Assembly (NCBI GenBank): GCA_964406005.1
Contig: CAYOPZ010000015.1
Span: 1-64,000, forward strand
Direction: 5' to 3'
Origin: CAYOPZ01 sp964406005
GTDB lineage: Bacteria; Bacteroidota; Bacteroidia; Bacteroidales; SM23-62
DNA: 64,000 nucleotides
The notes beneath the pieces were generated by a model. It was not told where the DNA came from. It did not search any database and was given only the letters and a program-made list of their open reading frames with translations. The translations under genes and the position numbers were made by a program. Positions 1 to 7,719 of this stretch are shown here, piece after piece. Numbering within the stretch: position 1 is the first letter of the stretch; each line of letters starts with the position of its first letter.

Positions 1-630
1 TCAGAATTTTCCGAATTTCAGGGTGATCCCCCCTGAAAAACCTTCCAGAACATCCGGTTGCAATGCCGGATCAATACTCATCCTGACATTGGATGTCAGG
101 CGGTAATACCCTCCGACGGACAACCTGAAAAACTTTACCATATTCAGTTCAATTTCCACGCCCGGTTCCAGCACCAGGAAGGAAGTGGCTTCCTCGACGA
201 AATAATGGGAATCCTCCCAGTCATAGGGATCATAACTCGAGGTATATGCCACGCCTCCCACGCCGGCCATCACAGGCAGGGAAATGTGAACGGGGAACCC
301 CGCAAACAGGATGGGTTCGAGCAACAATCCGCCATACCCGCCGGCAAGGTTCACGTTCCTCTGGAGCTGGTCATTGTAGTGATAATCGTTTAAAAAGCCC
401 GCTCCTGCGAATCCCAGGGCAATACCATGATTGATGATCCAGGCCCCACGGCCCCCCATCAGGATGGCATCCTTTCCGTCAATCCGGGAGTAGTTGACGG
501 AAACGGCGCCGTAACCCCCATGGGATATATGCTTGTCTCCGAACAATGTCTTTATTTCACCGTTTTCTTCCTGTGCCTGTGCAAGGGCAACGGTGAATAT
601 AAATAAAATGAGCGCAATGTACTTTTTCAT
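1..630 (-). CDS. outer-membrane beta-barrel-like protein, unknown function
   Basis: 209 residues. Residues 1-19 form a Sec signal peptide with a likely cut after AQA. The rest is rich in Gly and aromatic residues in alternating strands and ends in FGKF, as small outer-membrane barrels do. It is the last gene of a minus-strand run that starts with an ECF sigma factor at 4096 and an anti-sigma factor, and it follows a similar secreted protein by 21 bases. I infer an envelope protein under control of that sigma factor; no family was recognised. The stop codon lies exactly at the left edge of the window, so the gene is complete. Confidence 0.75.
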   Translation of the reverse strand: MKKYIALILFIFTVALAQAQEENGEIKTLFGDKHISHGGYGAVSVNYSRIDGKDAILMGGRGAWIINHGIALGFAGAGFLNDYHYNDQLQRNVNLAGGYGGLLLEPILFAGFPVHISLPVMAGVGGVAYTSSYDPYDWEDSHYFVEEATSFLVLEPGVEIELNMVKFFRLSVGGYYRLTSNVRMSIDPALQPDVLEGFSGGITLKFGKF

Positions 631-651
631 AATAGTCTGTATTTTAAATAA

Positions 652-1146
652 TTAAAATGTGTATTTCAGCGTGAAAGCCGCATCCCAAACGTTCATTCGG
701 AAAAATTCATACAGGGATATTTCGATAAAGGGCTTGAAATCCAGCCCTACCTGGACGGGCAGTCCCGGGAAGTGATATTCCAGTCCCAGGTAGCCATCCA
801 TTCCGACCAGCGGGGAGAACTTCTCCTTCGCATAGTGATAATGCCTGTTGATGAATCTATATGTGCTGGTATTGGTGAAACCGGCATGTCCGCCATATCC
901 GTAAACGGCAAAAAATCCGTCGCTGACATTCCACAGGGCAGGTTCGAACCTTTGCCGCAGGACCGTAAACCGAAGACCGTTTTCCCGGAAGCTAAGCAGT
1001 CCCTCGTATGCCAGTGAAGGATCCAGGAACTGGCGATAGGTAAGACCCGGATTGATTCCGCCGCGGACCCCGGCGGTCCGCATATAATCCTGTCCCGTCG
1101 AAGGGAGGGAGAACAACAGGAGTATGAACAGTATTTTGTTTTTCAT
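652..1146 (-). CDS. secreted small barrel-like protein, unknown function
   Basis: 164 residues with a signal peptide (MKNKILFILLLFSLPSTGQ) and a C-terminus AFTLKYTF ending in Phe, typical of outer-membrane beta strands. Several patches (a Gly-Gly-Ile-Asn-Pro-Gly stretch near residue 30, a strand ending near the C-terminus) resemble short outer-membrane barrels of Bacteroidota. It is 19 bases downstream of the GSG-repeat lipoprotein gene and in the same direction, so co-transcription with the upstream sigma/anti-sigma pair is likely. Function is unknown and a periplasmic rather than outer-membrane location cannot be excluded. Confidence 0.7.
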   Translation of the reverse strand: MKNKILFILLLFSLPSTGQDYMRTAGVRGGINPGLTYRQFLDPSLAYEGLLSFRENGLRFTVLRQRFEPALWNVSDGFFAVYGYGGHAGFTNTSTYRFINRHYHYAKEKFSPLVGMDGYLGLEYHFPGLPVQVGLDFKPFIEISLYEFFRMNVWDAAFTLKYTF

Positions 1147-1165
1147 TTTTTCAGGGTTGTCCCCT

Positions 1166-1900
1166 TCATTTATTGCTGTTGATAACCTTGCCTGAGCCGG
1201 TTATCGTGGCGAAAACAACCGGCGTCCCCTTGTAGAAGATATTTCCACTGCCCGAAATAAAGGCATCAAGCCGGGAGTCAACGGTGATATAAATGCTTCC
1301 CGATCCGGAAATACTGGCAATGCATTCATCGGCTGCCAGCTGGAATGCATCTATATTCCCGGAACCGCTTATGTCAATATCCGCATTTTCTGCGGTTCCC
1401 CAGAATATCATTTCCCCTGAACCGGTGATCAGTGCGTCGAGAAAACCCACATCCAGTCCCCTGAGGTCGATTCTTCCAGAACCGGTGATCTCTACCCGCA
1501 TTTCGTCTGAAGACAGATCATCGCCTGTGATTTGTCCTGATCCTGTCAGGCTCATGAAGTTCACCACAGGCACCCTGACGGTCAACAGCATGGGGGATTC
1601 CGATCTGAGGCATTTACGGGTTCCCGTGTCGATGATAAGCCTGTTGTTGCTCACCCGGGTCCGTACATAGGGAATGATGTTCTGGTCGGCCTCGATTTTC
1701 ACCGTATATACGGAATCAGGAATGACAAGTACGTCGAATGCACCTTCCGAAACGATCCCGTTAAAGTAAGCCGGTTCACGTGTTTCTTCTGCTGGTATCC
1801 CGTTGCCCCTCAGACAGTTCCAGAAGCCGTTTTCACAGGAATACAGTATGAAGGCAGGAAAGGTCAATAAAATCAGTCTGATCATTACGTTTGTTCTCAT
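1166..1900 (-). CDS. GIN-domain (DUF2807-type) putative adhesin lipoprotein
   Basis: 244 residues. The N-terminus has a hydrophobic stretch followed by LYSC, a plausible lipobox with Cys at about residue 22. Residues about 45-240 match the head GIN domain/DUF2807 pattern: a right-handed beta-helix-like fold with Gly-Ser-Gly turns at roughly 20-residue intervals (TGSGQ, TGSGR, TGSGE, SGSGN, SGSGS, SGSGN, TGSGK; seven copies). Family members are common surface or periplasmic proteins of Bacteroidota with no firmly established role. The start lies four bases after the stop of the upstream gene, so it is probably translated from the ECF sigma operon. The adhesin label is a family name, not evidence of adhesion. 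Confidence 0.85.
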   Translation of the reverse strand: MRTNVMIRLILLTFPAFILYSCENGFWNCLRGNGIPAEETREPAYFNGIVSEGAFDVLVIPDSVYTVKIEADQNIIPYVRTRVSNNRLIIDTGTRKCLRSESPMLLTVRVPVVNFMSLTGSGQITGDDLSSDEMRVEITGSGRIDLRGLDVGFLDALITGSGEMIFWGTAENADIDISGSGNIDAFQLAADECIASISGSGSIYITVDSRLDAFISGSGNIFYKGTPVVFATITGSGKVINSNK

Positions 1901-1904
1901 AATT

Positions 1905-3002
1905 TTATCTGCTTTGAAGGGATATTATACATTTTTTCGGAGCCGTGATTTTTACCCTGGAGGAAGTGGTATTGTCCCTGCCGACCATGCCTCTCAAACG
2001 GGCACCGTCCGCTTCCTGGTCAATGATCTCGAGTTCACCGTATGAATCGGGCATTCTCATTACAACATCTTCATGTCGGGTCACTTCCAGGATGAAACTC
2101 GCCTGCTTGTCGAATGTCATGTTCAGATCCGCACAATCGGTATTCACATTGATCAGGGAAAAACCTGCCGGTATGGTGTCCGCCTTCAGCACGCCGTACC
2201 TCGGGCTGAAATTTATTTCCCCGTCCATCCTGTAAAGCCAGATCTCCGAGAACCAGCTTTCCCCGAAAAAATTGTCCGTACGGCTGACCGTATATTTATC
2301 CCTCCTGGAATTCGTCTTCAGGATTCCTATATCGCCCAGCCTTAGTTTGGAGGACTTGCTCTCGATGGTCAGCTGTTTTGCCAGTGGGATTTCTATGTCT
2401 GCAAAGGAAACTGTAAGTGTGGCATTGGCAAGCTCATTAATGATGCCGTTACCGAAATTCAGGCTGATTCTGGAGTCGCCCGTAAGGGAATTCGCTTTCA
2501 GATCACCGTTGGAAAGATTTATACTGACACTGCCCTTCATGTCGTCAATATAGATATCGCCGTATTTGTTGGTAATGCTGATGTTCATTGCCCCGGGAAC
2601 ATGAACCGTATAATTTATTTCCACCCGGTTCCTGGACGGGATGATGGAATTGGAAAGATCCTTCAGATCTGAAAAAAAAGTATTGTACCTGTTCCCGAAC
2701 CGTGTACCTGCAAGGATATAATACCGTGTGCCCGAGAATTCAAAATCAACATTCCTGCTGATCTTGGCCAGTCTTGAAGGACTGTTTGACTGGATATACA
2801 GGTCTATTTCAATGTGTACGGAATCCTTTTGCCAGGGGATTACATGAACTGTCCCGTATTTGTTGGAAAGTTCGAGCCGGGTTTCCGAAGAAGCCGGGAA
2901 GGATCTGTCTGTCTTCCTGCTTTCCGAATAGGTCTGTGCCTGAGCCAGGCTCCCTGCAACGATAAGGAAAGTCGCTGCCACCTTCAATTTTCTATAATTC
3001 AT
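1905..3002 (-). CDS. secreted beta-helix-like protein, DUF4097-like
   Basis: 365 residues from the chosen ATG at 3002, which begins MNYRKLKVAATFLIVAG and gives a clean signal peptide cut after AQA (about residue 22). In-frame ATGs at 3017 and 3041 would add 5 or 13 residues and increase the overlap with the anti-sigma gene. The mature part repeats short beta motifs such as NKYGTVHV and NKYGDIYIDD, resembling DUF4097/GIN-type repeat proteins. Overlap with the upstream anti-sigma gene (11 bases) and a four-base gap to the DUF2807 gene indicate one operon. It may be the sensed or effector envelope partner of the sigma pair; that is inference from position only. Confidence 0.75.
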   Translation of the reverse strand: MNYRKLKVAATFLIVAGSLAQAQTYSESRKTDRSFPASSETRLELSNKYGTVHVIPWQKDSVHIEIDLYIQSNSPSRLAKISRNVDFEFSGTRYYILAGTRFGNRYNTFFSDLKDLSNSIIPSRNRVEINYTVHVPGAMNISITNKYGDIYIDDMKGSVSINLSNGDLKANSLTGDSRISLNFGNGIINELANATLTVSFADIEIPLAKQLTIESKSSKLRLGDIGILKTNSRRDKYTVSRTDNFFGESWFSEIWLYRMDGEINFSPRYGVLKADTIPAGFSLINVNTDCADLNMTFDKQASFILEVTRHEDVVMRMPDSYGELEIIDQEADGARLRGMVGRDNTTSSRVKITAPKKCIISLQSR

Positions 3003-3555
3003 ACTGTTCGTTTTCATCTTCCATGTTATTGGCGTTACCATTCATGTATCCAAGAAGGTCTTCCAGTATCTGGATCTTAAGGATGTAATTCTGGATCATC
3101 GCTTCCACAACCTTGTCGTTTGCCATGTTATCATAGAGGTCCCGCTGAAGCTCGGCGTAAACGCTGTCGAGTTCGGAAAGGTCTTCTGTGAGACCTTCCT
3201 TCAGTTCGGGACGATCTGAAAGAAGGGGTTCGATCTGGCTGATCTTTTCATTCAGGAGGTTGGTATAATAAATCTCTGCCTCACGGAGTTCAGGGATTTC
3301 CCTGGCGGGCTCCCTTTTCCCGGCCATCCTTTCGGTTCCCCTCTGGTGAAGATACTTCTGCAGGGTGAATGAGGCCGCGAAAATGATCACGACAGCTGCC
3401 GCACGCCAGAGGATCCCCTTCCAGCCAATGCGTGGTTTTTTCCTCTTTCGCATTTTTGAGGCGATTCCTGCCCAGAGTTTCTCCTCCGGTTCATGCAGGT
3501 CGAACCGGTCCCTGTTGTCACTGATGAATTCTTCTAACCTGTCTTTCATCCTCAT
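2992..3555 (-). CDS. single-pass membrane anti-sigma factor
   Basis: 187 residues. Basic cytoplasmic N-terminus (residues 1-46), one membrane segment (about 47-65, ILWRAAAVVIIFAASF), then a hydrophilic, helix-rich periplasmic part of about 120 residues with coiled-coil character. The N-terminus contains F18-D19, P23, L27-W28 and G30-I31, a pattern that recurs at the same spacing in the anti-sigma-like protein at 16696-17997. Its gene overlaps the 3' end of an ECF sigma gene by 38 bases, the usual arrangement for a sigma/anti-sigma pair. It should hold the sigma factor at the inner membrane until an envelope signal arrives. No FecR domain was seen. Confidence 0.75.
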   Translation of the reverse strand: MRMKDRLEEFISDNRDRFDLHEPEEKLWAGIASKMRKRKKPRIGWKGILWRAAAVVIIFAASFTLQKYLHQRGTERMAGKREPAREIPELREAEIYYTNLLNEKISQIEPLLSDRPELKEGLTEDLSELDSVYAELQRDLYDNMANDKVVEAMIQNYILKIQILEDLLGYMNGNANNMEDENEQYEL

Positions 3556-4096
3556 TGTTTTTCAGGATTTCCCTTAATTTTTGTTTTGCCCTCAGGTACT
3601 GACTTTTTGAGGTCGATTCCGATATATTCAGGATCTGTGAGATTTCCCTGTGGTCATAACCTTCAAGTGCGTAAAGGCTGAATATTATCCGGTAGCCTTC
3701 CGGCAACTGTTCCATTGCATCATGGATCTTTTGCACATCAAACCTGATGCTGTCGTAATCAACCTCCTGATCCATTCCCGCCGCTTCCACATCCTGATCC
3801 TTATATACAAGCTCCACTTTTTTCCTTTTGATGACGTTAATGCATTTATTGATCACGATCCTCTTCAACCAGGCACCAAATGACGATTCATAACGGAATG
3901 TCCCGAGTTTTGTGAAGGCATCACAGAATGAATCCTGTAAAAGATCTTCGGCTTCCTCCTTATTGTTTAACATGCGCAGGCAGATGTTGTACATGGCTTT
4001 GGCATACAACCTGTACAGATGGAACTGAGCTGTGGAATCTCCCTCCTTGCATAATTCTATAATTTCCCTGTGTATGTCCTGGTAGACCGCAGCCAA
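3518..4096 (-). CDS. ECF-family sigma-70 factor
   Basis: 192 residues. Region 2 lies at about 36-92 (YNICLRMLNNKEEAEDLLQD, then WLKRIVINKCINVIKRK) and region 4 at about 132-182 (LPEGYRIIFSLYALEGYDHR followed by the helix-turn-helix). It directs RNA polymerase to a dedicated promoter set, probably including its own operon. The start is TTG at 4096: an in-frame stop lies two codons upstream and the first internal ATG falls inside region 2, so a non-ATG start seems required. It overlaps the anti-sigma gene and heads a run of four envelope genes. The lnt stop is 66 bases upstream in the same direction. Confidence 0.92.
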   Translation of the reverse strand: MAAVYQDIHREIIELCKEGDSTAQFHLYRLYAKAMYNICLRMLNNKEEAEDLLQDSFCDAFTKLGTFRYESSFGAWLKRIVINKCINVIKRKKVELVYKDQDVEAAGMDQEVDYDSIRFDVQKIHDAMEQLPEGYRIIFSLYALEGYDHREISQILNISESTSKSQYLRAKQKLREILKNNEDERQVRRIHQ

Positions 4097-4162
4097 GGTT
4101 TACTTGTTTCTGGTAAAAAAGACAATTAATATATATCGGGGTTGCATCGCTGCAGAATAATT

Positions 4163-5773
4163 CTATTGCTTTCTGGAGATCAGTATCCTGGTAAGGGTGA
4201 GAAGCAGGACCAGCAATGAGAAGAAATAGGCTGTCCCCGGGATGTAATCACCATTTTTGACATAAAAGGTCATTTTATCGTTGGCATTGATCTCCCCCCT
4301 GATGGAGGCCGGTACCCAGTAGGCTGTGCGCTGAAGGATTTCTCCCTTCTGGTTGATGAAGGATGAAATACCGGTATTTGCGGATCGCGCCACACTGCGC
4401 CGTGTCTCAATGGCACGTAACCTTGAAAAACTGAAGTGCTGCCTGTATCCGGGTGTATCCCCCCACCATCCGTCATTTGTAATTACGAAAATCAGGTTTG
4501 CCCCCTTCCTTACATAATCCGTAACATACTGTCCGAAAACGGATTCATAGCATATCACCGGGGCCACCTGTGTACTGTCCCTTTGGGAAAAGAAGTTCTC
4601 CCTGCTTTCCTGGGTGCCGAGACTCCTGAACGTTCCTCCAAGCCGCAGGGTCAATTTCCTCAGAAAGCCGAGGTATTGGGGATAGGGCATTTTTTCTACC
4701 CCGACAACCAGTTTGGATTTTTTATAAACCTGTGGTTTCAGGGTTGTATCAATCTGAATGGCCGCATTAAAGCTGTCGTACCAGTATCCGGTACCCTGTA
4801 TCTCTCTTGCAGTTGGTGTTTTTTCTTCCGGGTCGCGGTACATCTTGCTGAATGTGATCCCCACAACAAATGATGCGCCCGGATGATTCCGGTACAGGTA
4901 ATTGCAGATGGTCAGGATATACTTGTTCCTGTATATTTGGTCTTCCCATATATTGTCGTTGATAAAGGTCTCCGGCGCCACTATATAATCTGTACTGTCT
5001 GTGGCAAGAGAATCTCCAAGACCAATCATTATGTCCATCTGTCTTGTCATTTCCATTCCGCCGAATTTTTCATTGTAGGGATCGATATTGGGCTGGACGA
5101 TCACAATTTCCCTGGGATCATGCTTTTCCCTGTATGTTGTATAAATGACCAGGGATGCGATCACGGGGATCAGGACCACACAGCAAAGGGCGATGAAAAC
5201 AGGCATTTTCCCCTTCAGGTTGCCATGCAGGATGATCTGACGGAGGACGAAAAAAGCAAGAATATTGCTTGTCAGTATCCACAGCGTACCCCCGAAAGCC
5301 CCTGTATATTCATACCACTGGATGAAATAAATGTCGTTGGCAAGTCCATTTCCCAGATTGAGCCAGGGCCAGTTGATTTCCCCGTTCATGTAGAAATGTT
5401 CAAAAACAAGCCAGTAGACGATGAGTCCGAAATAACCCGGGCCCTTGCCGGCATTGCGGTGTGTGACATGGAACAGCCAGAAAACCGTGGACATCAGCGC
5501 AGTGTTGATTGTCATGGCGACAAACATTCCGATTTCCGTTGCATTCCATAGCCACCAGGTCGTTCCCAGGTTCCATGTAAAAAAGCTTACGGATGCCATC
5601 AGAAATACCTTATGGGGCCTGTGTTCGGCTTTATTCCGGCAATAGTAGTCTTCTACAAAGAGGAGGGGGACCATTGCGAAAAGCAGTATGAGTCCCGTAC
5701 TGAATTCATACCAGGCCGGTATCATCAGGCATCCGCTCAGGATGGACAGGAACAGCAGCCCGGATCTTTTCAT
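4163..5773 (-). CDS. lnt: apolipoprotein N-acyltransferase
   Basis: 536 residues. Lnt adds the third acyl chain to the N-terminal Cys of lipoproteins at the outer face of the inner membrane. The N-terminal 220 residues hold about six or seven membrane segments, the rest is a nitrilase-type (CN hydrolase) domain with the catalytic triad visible: Glu near 267 (IVAPETF), Lys near 351 (KKSKLVVGVE) and Cys near 407 (VICYESVFG). The following NDGWWGDTPGYRQH and RAIETRRSVARSANTG motifs are typical of the family. A short hydrophobic segment closes the protein. The DMT-transporter gene ends upstream (its stop begins at 5789) with a 15-base gap, and the sigma gene starts 66 bases downstream. Confidence 0.95.
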   Translation of the reverse strand: MKRSGLLFLSILSGCLMIPAWYEFSTGLILLFAMVPLLFVEDYYCRNKAEHRPHKVFLMASVSFFTWNLGTTWWLWNATEIGMFVAMTINTALMSTVFWLFHVTHRNAGKGPGYFGLIVYWLVFEHFYMNGEINWPWLNLGNGLANDIYFIQWYEYTGAFGGTLWILTSNILAFFVLRQIILHGNLKGKMPVFIALCCVVLIPVIASLVIYTTYREKHDPREIVIVQPNIDPYNEKFGGMEMTRQMDIMIGLGDSLATDSTDYIVAPETFINDNIWEDQIYRNKYILTICNYLYRNHPGASFVVGITFSKMYRDPEEKTPTAREIQGTGYWYDSFNAAIQIDTTLKPQVYKKSKLVVGVEKMPYPQYLGFLRKLTLRLGGTFRSLGTQESRENFFSQRDSTQVAPVICYESVFGQYVTDYVRKGANLIFVITNDGWWGDTPGYRQHFSFSRLRAIETRRSVARSANTGISSFINQKGEILQRTAYWVPASIRGEINANDKMTFYVKNGDYIPGTAYFFSLLVLLLTLTRILISRKQ

Positions 5774-5788
5774 GGGAACATAAAGATA

Positions 5789-6667
5789 TTACTTATTTAC
5801 GAGGTAAACCCCCAGTAGTATCACCCCGATCCACAGAATCTGCAGCAGGCCGATGGCTTCCCCGTCGATCACTCCCCACATAACGGCAAAAAGAGGTATG
5901 ATATAGGTAACGGAAGCAGCAAAAAGAGGACTGGTATACTTGATAAGGTAATTGAAAACAAACACTGCGATTACGGAACTGCATAATGCGAGTATGGCAA
6001 TATACCCCAGGTTCAGCAGATGACCGGGGGTCTGGAAAGCCGCCTGGAGGTCTGTGGAAAGAAGGTATGCCCCTGCCAGGGGACCCGTAAACAGGAACGA
6101 AAGAGAGGTGATCTGTGCACTCGAAAGCCGGGCCAGCTTATATTTTACTTCATTCACATTGATCCCGTAACAGATCGTGGCAGCCACCACATACAGTGCG
6201 GAATGGTTGATCCCCTTCAGCACATGCATGTCCCCGTTCCACATCAGTCCCAGCGCACCTGCCAGTCCGATTAACAACCCCAGGACATTCATCAACCGGG
6301 CAGTGCTCCTGTATAAGATGATCCCCATGATCAGGGTAAACAGCGGGGTCAGCGAATTCAGTATCCCGGCAAGTGAACTGTCAAGATGTGTCTGCGCTTT
6401 GGTAAACAGGAAAGCCGGAATGGCAAAACCGATAAATCCCACGATCAGCAGGGAACGCAGGTTATCCTTCCGGATCACCTTAACATGTCTAACGGTGAAG
6501 GGCAGCAGGAAGACAAAGCTGAAAAAAAGACGAAACGCAGCAACCTGCGTATTCGTGTAGGATTCGAGTCCCCGTTTCATCAGAATGAACGAACTTCCCC
6601 AGATGAGAGACAGAAACAGAAGGGTGATCCATTGCCAGGACTTTGACTCCAGTCGGGTCTTATTCAT
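5789..6667 (-). CDS. DMT/EamA-family inner-membrane transporter
   Basis: 292 residues, about ten hydrophobic segments arranged as two EamA repeats (roughly 12-145 and 155-290). The first repeat carries the usual LIWGSSFILMKRGL start and FRLFFSFVFLLP motif; the second has FLFTGPLAGAYLL and the terminal PLFAVMWGVIDGEA. Members export small metabolites such as amino acids and their analogues; the substrate cannot be told from sequence. The start at 6667 is the first Met and gives the expected N-terminus. It is in line with lnt, 15 bases apart, so the two may share a transcript. Confidence 0.9.
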   Translation of the reverse strand: MNKTRLESKSWQWITLLFLSLIWGSSFILMKRGLESYTNTQVAAFRLFFSFVFLLPFTVRHVKVIRKDNLRSLLIVGFIGFAIPAFLFTKAQTHLDSSLAGILNSLTPLFTLIMGIILYRSTARLMNVLGLLIGLAGALGLMWNGDMHVLKGINHSALYVVAATICYGINVNEVKYKLARLSSAQITSLSFLFTGPLAGAYLLSTDLQAAFQTPGHLLNLGYIAILALCSSVIAVFVFNYLIKYTSPLFAASVTYIIPLFAVMWGVIDGEAIGLLQILWIGVILLGVYLVNK

Positions 6668-6764
6668 GAAATGGAAGAAATAAGGTGCTAATATAGAGAT
6701 TTATACGCGAAAATGTTTTTGTTAAATATTATATTACCAGTACTTTATTAAATCTATTATACTT

Positions 6765-6827
6765 ATGAGGTTTTTTTGTAGCCGCACACCGGCTTCCCGT
6801 CCGCAGGCCCGTGCGGCGAACCCTCAT
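6765..6827. repeat. GC-rich palindromic region in the 6668-6995 intergenic gap
   Basis: The 328-base gap between the divergent EamA and LysE genes is AT-rich except for this block. A 7-base perfect inverted repeat, GCCGCAC (6781-6787) and GTGCGGC (6811-6817), is nested within ATGAGG (6765-6770) and CCTCAT (6822-6827). The loop contains further G/C complementarity. There is no T-run after the stem on either strand, so it does not look like an intrinsic terminator. It could be a structured leader or a REP-like element. Nothing else was recognised in the gap. Confidence 0.35.
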
Positions 6828-6995
6828 GTGTGAAATCAATGTCTGCCGATATTTTTATTGCCTCTTGTCTTAATACCTTTACTTTTCAGAGAGTTATAAT
6901 GAGGGTTTCAATGCATAACTTATGTGCAATATGGTGTTAATTGGAAGATTATTGCTTACTTTGCCGGAGATATCTGCGCTGAGGAGATTGCAGGA

Positions 6996-7625
6996 GTGAT
7001 TCCGGAACTTGTCATAAAAGGAATATTTGTTGGATTGCTGGTTTCAATGCCGGTTGGGCCCATAGGCATGCTGTGCATTCAGCGCACGCTGAACAGGGGG
7101 AGGATGGCAGGGTTTGTATCCGGAGCGGGTGCCGCATCGGCGGATACCGTCTTTGCGGTGATTGCCGGATTCGGATTGAACATAATCATCAATTTCATTG
7201 AAGAGCAACATATCTGGTTTCAGATTGCCGGCGGACTCTTCGTCCTGTACATAGGCATACGGATTTTCAATATGAATCCTGTCAAACAGTTGAAACTGCA
7301 AAAATTAAACAGGTCCCGGCTTTCACAGGACTTTGCCTCCGTTTTCCTGCTTACCCTTTCAAATCCGATGGCTATTTTGCTGTTTCTTGCCATAATGGCT
7401 TCCATCAAGGTATCCAGTAACAAACTTGATATCGCCGGGATTTTCGTCCTGGTTTCCGGGGTTGCCGGCGGAGCCATCCTGTGGTGGGCAGTACTTGCTT
7501 CCATTGCCAACCGTTTTCGCAAAAGGATCCGTCTCAGGAACATCTGGTGGCTGAACAAGATTACGGGATCGGCTGTCTTTCTTTTCGGTCTCATCGTGCT
7601 TATCTCCATATGGATGATCGGATGA
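6996..7625 (+). CDS. LysE-family amino-acid exporter
   Basis: About 209 residues with six membrane segments. The N-terminal motif SMPVGPIGMLCIQRTLNRGR followed by GFVSGAGAASADTVFA is the signature of the LysE/RhtB superfamily, which exports amino acids and related small molecules using the proton gradient. I chose GTG at 6996: it follows GAGGAG (6981-6986) at nine bases and gives the usual N-terminus just before the first membrane helix. An upstream ATG at 6924 would add 24 residues without family support. A conserved NPMAILLFLA motif lies near the middle. The transported substrate is not predictable. Confidence 0.88.
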   Translation: MIPELVIKGIFVGLLVSMPVGPIGMLCIQRTLNRGRMAGFVSGAGAASADTVFAVIAGFGLNIIINFIEEQHIWFQIAGGLFVLYIGIRIFNMNPVKQLKLQKLNRSRLSQDFASVFLLTLSNPMAILLFLAIMASIKVSSNKLDIAGIFVLVSGVAGGAILWWAVLASIANRFRKRIRLRNIWWLNKITGSAVFLFGLIVLISIWMIG

Positions 7626-7682
7626 TTGTCCGCATACCGGGCTATTTGTATTTATTATTGATAAGTATGTCAGATTTTAATT

Positions 7683-7690
7683 TATATTTG
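7683..7690 (+). promoter_or_regulatory. -7 box TATATTTG for the fused acyltransferase gene
   Basis: Exact match to the Bacteroidota -7 consensus TAnnTTTG, 29 bases before the ATG at 7720, giving a leader of about 24 bases. A TTG that could serve as the -33 element sits at 7658-7660, slightly further than ideal. Confidence 0.5.
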
Positions 7691-7719
7691 ACCTGGATTC
7701 TATCCTGTCTTCATTAGGC

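Noticed and set aside
4883..5551. 222-codon open frame opposite lnt
   Set aside because: Shadow of lnt; no start context or family.
6668..6995. SRP RNA, 6S RNA or known riboswitch
   Set aside because: None of the conserved cores of these RNAs could be recognised in the block.
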